Below, piece by piece: positions 63,020 to 64,000 of a DNA stretch of 64,000 nt. This DNA comes from Bacteroidales bacterium. Its GTDB lineage: Bacteria; Bacteroidota; Bacteroidia; Bacteroidales; WCHB1-69. The stretch covers positions 1 to 64,000 of the forward strand of contig JAFSOZ010000013.1 in assembly GCA_017443175.1 (NCBI GenBank), written 5' to 3'. The number at the start of each line of letters is the position of its first letter. The first letter of the stretch is position 1. The notes beneath the pieces are model-generated. The model worked only from the letters and a program-made list of their open reading frames with translations. It was not told where the DNA came from and searched no databases. The translations under genes were made by a program, and so were the position numbers.

Positions 63020-64000
63020 ATGGACAGCATTCGCCTATTTTTTGCCGGAGACTTCTGCTCCAAACCATCCACCACCCACGTTTCCGTCTCGGAGGAACTG
63101 AAGGGGCTTTTGGAGAGCTGCGACTTGCGCATCGTCAACTTCGAGGTGCCCCTGATGCCGGAACCGGTTCTTGAACAGGTGCCTTTCTTCCAAAACGACG
63201 ACGCTCCTGCTTTTCTTAAAAATCTCGGGTTCGACCTTTTCTCCTTGGCCAACAACCACGCCTTCGACTGCGGAGACGATGGATTCCGGAAAACGGTAAC
63301 GGCACTCGGTGAGGATAAAACTTTCGGTTCCGGTTTATATGATGAGGCCTACCGGGTTAAAATTGTGGAGGTAAAAGGTGTGAAAATCGGTTTCTTAGCT
63401 TTGAGTTATGCCTCCCAGCAGGGTGTTTTCGACGATGTCAGTCGCCACAACGGGCTCGGATGCGCCTACATCAACGACCTCCGGGTGAACCACGACATCA
63501 TGGCCGCGAAAAAAGAGGTGGACTTCCTGTTTGTTCTGCCACACGACGGCATCGAATACATTGACGTGCCGTTGCCGGAGACCATCGCCCGGTACCGCGA
63601 CTTCATCGACTACGGAGCCGACGCCGTGATTGGCTCGCATCCGCACTGCCCGCAGGGATGGGAAACCTACAAGGGGAAAAACATCTTCTACAGTCTGGGC
63701 AACTTCTTCTTCAACAGCAAGCCAACACCGGATTTCCAAGCCGACAAGCCCCACTGGTACGAAGGGATGTGCGTCATTGCCAGCATCCAAGACGGGCAAA
63801 TATTCTTTGAGGTGGTAAACACCCTCAACCGCGCCAACCGCGAACTGGTTCTTGACAATCACGAAGCACGACGACAGCACAACGAACTGCTTTGCCGTTA
63901 CCTGCAAGATGCAAATGCCTACAAAAAATGCCTTGATGCCGCCATTGTGAAACTATCCACGGAGCAGGAGCTTCCCATCGTTGACCGGTTCCATGTCCAC
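63020..64000 (+). CDS. CapA/PGA_cap-family protein (partial, runs off the window)
   Basis: 327 codons are visible from the ATG at 63020 with no stop before the window end. The metallophosphoesterase-like CapA fold is evident: LFFAGDFCSK, RIVNFEVPLMPEPV, FDLFSLANNHAFDCGDDG, FLALSYASQQGVF and VIGSHPHCPQGWETYKGKNI followed by FYSLGNFFF. Related proteins act in poly-gamma-glutamate or capsule synthesis. No signal peptide or membrane anchor is seen, so a cytoplasmic role is possible. Context with a Wzx flippase favours surface polymer biosynthesis. Confidence 0.9.
   Translation, partial: MDSIRLFFAGDFCSKPSTTHVSVSEELKGLLESCDLRIVNFEVPLMPEPVLEQVPFFQNDDAPAFLKNLGFDLFSLANNHAFDCGDDGFRKTVTALGEDKTFGSGLYDEAYRVKIVEVKGVKIGFLALSYASQQGVFDDVSRHNGLGCAYINDLRVNHDIMAAKKEVDFLFVLPHDGIEYIDVPLPETIARYRDFIDYGADAVIGSHPHCPQGWETYKGKNIFYSLGNFFFNSKPTPDFQADKPHWYEGMCVIASIQDGQIFFEVVNTLNRANRELVLDNHEARRQHNELLCRYLQDANAYKKCLDAAIVKLSTEQELPIVDRFHVH

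Overview
The window looks like chromosomal DNA of an uncultivated or poorly sampled member of the order Bacteroidales (Bacteroidota). The evidence is a complete sprA gene for the type IX secretion system (T9SS), a cargo protein with a T9SS type A C-terminal sorting domain, a BACON-like domain, a TonB-dependent receptor with an N-terminal carboxypeptidase-regulatory-like domain, the ruvA-sprA gene order, and repeated TAnnTTTG boxes (the Bacteroidota sigma-ABfr -7 element) just upstream of genes. Genus cannot be read from the sequence alone.

Layout. 0-6.5 kb: a secreted phage-tail-collar protein followed by a 1783-residue T9SS cargo protein with coiled coils around a hydrophobic segment and Ig-like repeats. 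6.5-13.5 kb: an AddA/RecB-like helicase-nuclease, divergent from sufC-sufD (no sufB or sufS nearby), rlmH and an M20 amidohydrolase. 13.5-18 kb is accessory: an antitoxin gene with a palindromic operator and only the stump of its YafQ-like toxin, a secreted hypothetical, a scarred non-coding stretch, an AbiE type IV toxin-antitoxin pair, and tRNA-Asp(GTC). 18-37.5 kb is mostly minus-strand housekeeping and envelope: TonB receptor, purD, an MltF-like transglycosylase, a lipoprotein, sprA, ruvA, comEC, an RluD-family pseudouridine synthase and a CAP-like secreted protein. 37.5-48.5 kb: rpmH, a SurA-like isomerase, MoxR ATPase, a histidine kinase, a phosphohexomutase, a glycosyltransferase, a ParE-type toxin-antitoxin pair and ftcD.

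48.7-60.2 kb is the most unusual part. It begins with a blaI/blaR1-like pair that has a duplicated operator-like repeat. A four-gene cassette follows: NtrC-type sigma-54 response regulator, histidine kinase, MacB/LolD-like ATPase and a double FtsX permease. Every junction in this cassette carries a member of one repetitive hairpin family, and the cassette is bracketed by inverted copies of a second element. Next come a GldK/FGE-fold secreted protein, an ECF sigma factor and a membrane protein with two GldL-like K-x-M-H-W-P hairpins; a decayed 3' end of a second FGE-fold gene lies just after it. A reasonable inference is an envelope-stress or peptide-efflux module wired to cell-surface machinery. 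60.3-64 kb holds a saccharopine-dehydrogenase-like enzyme, a Wzx-type flippase and a CapA-like gene cut by the window end.
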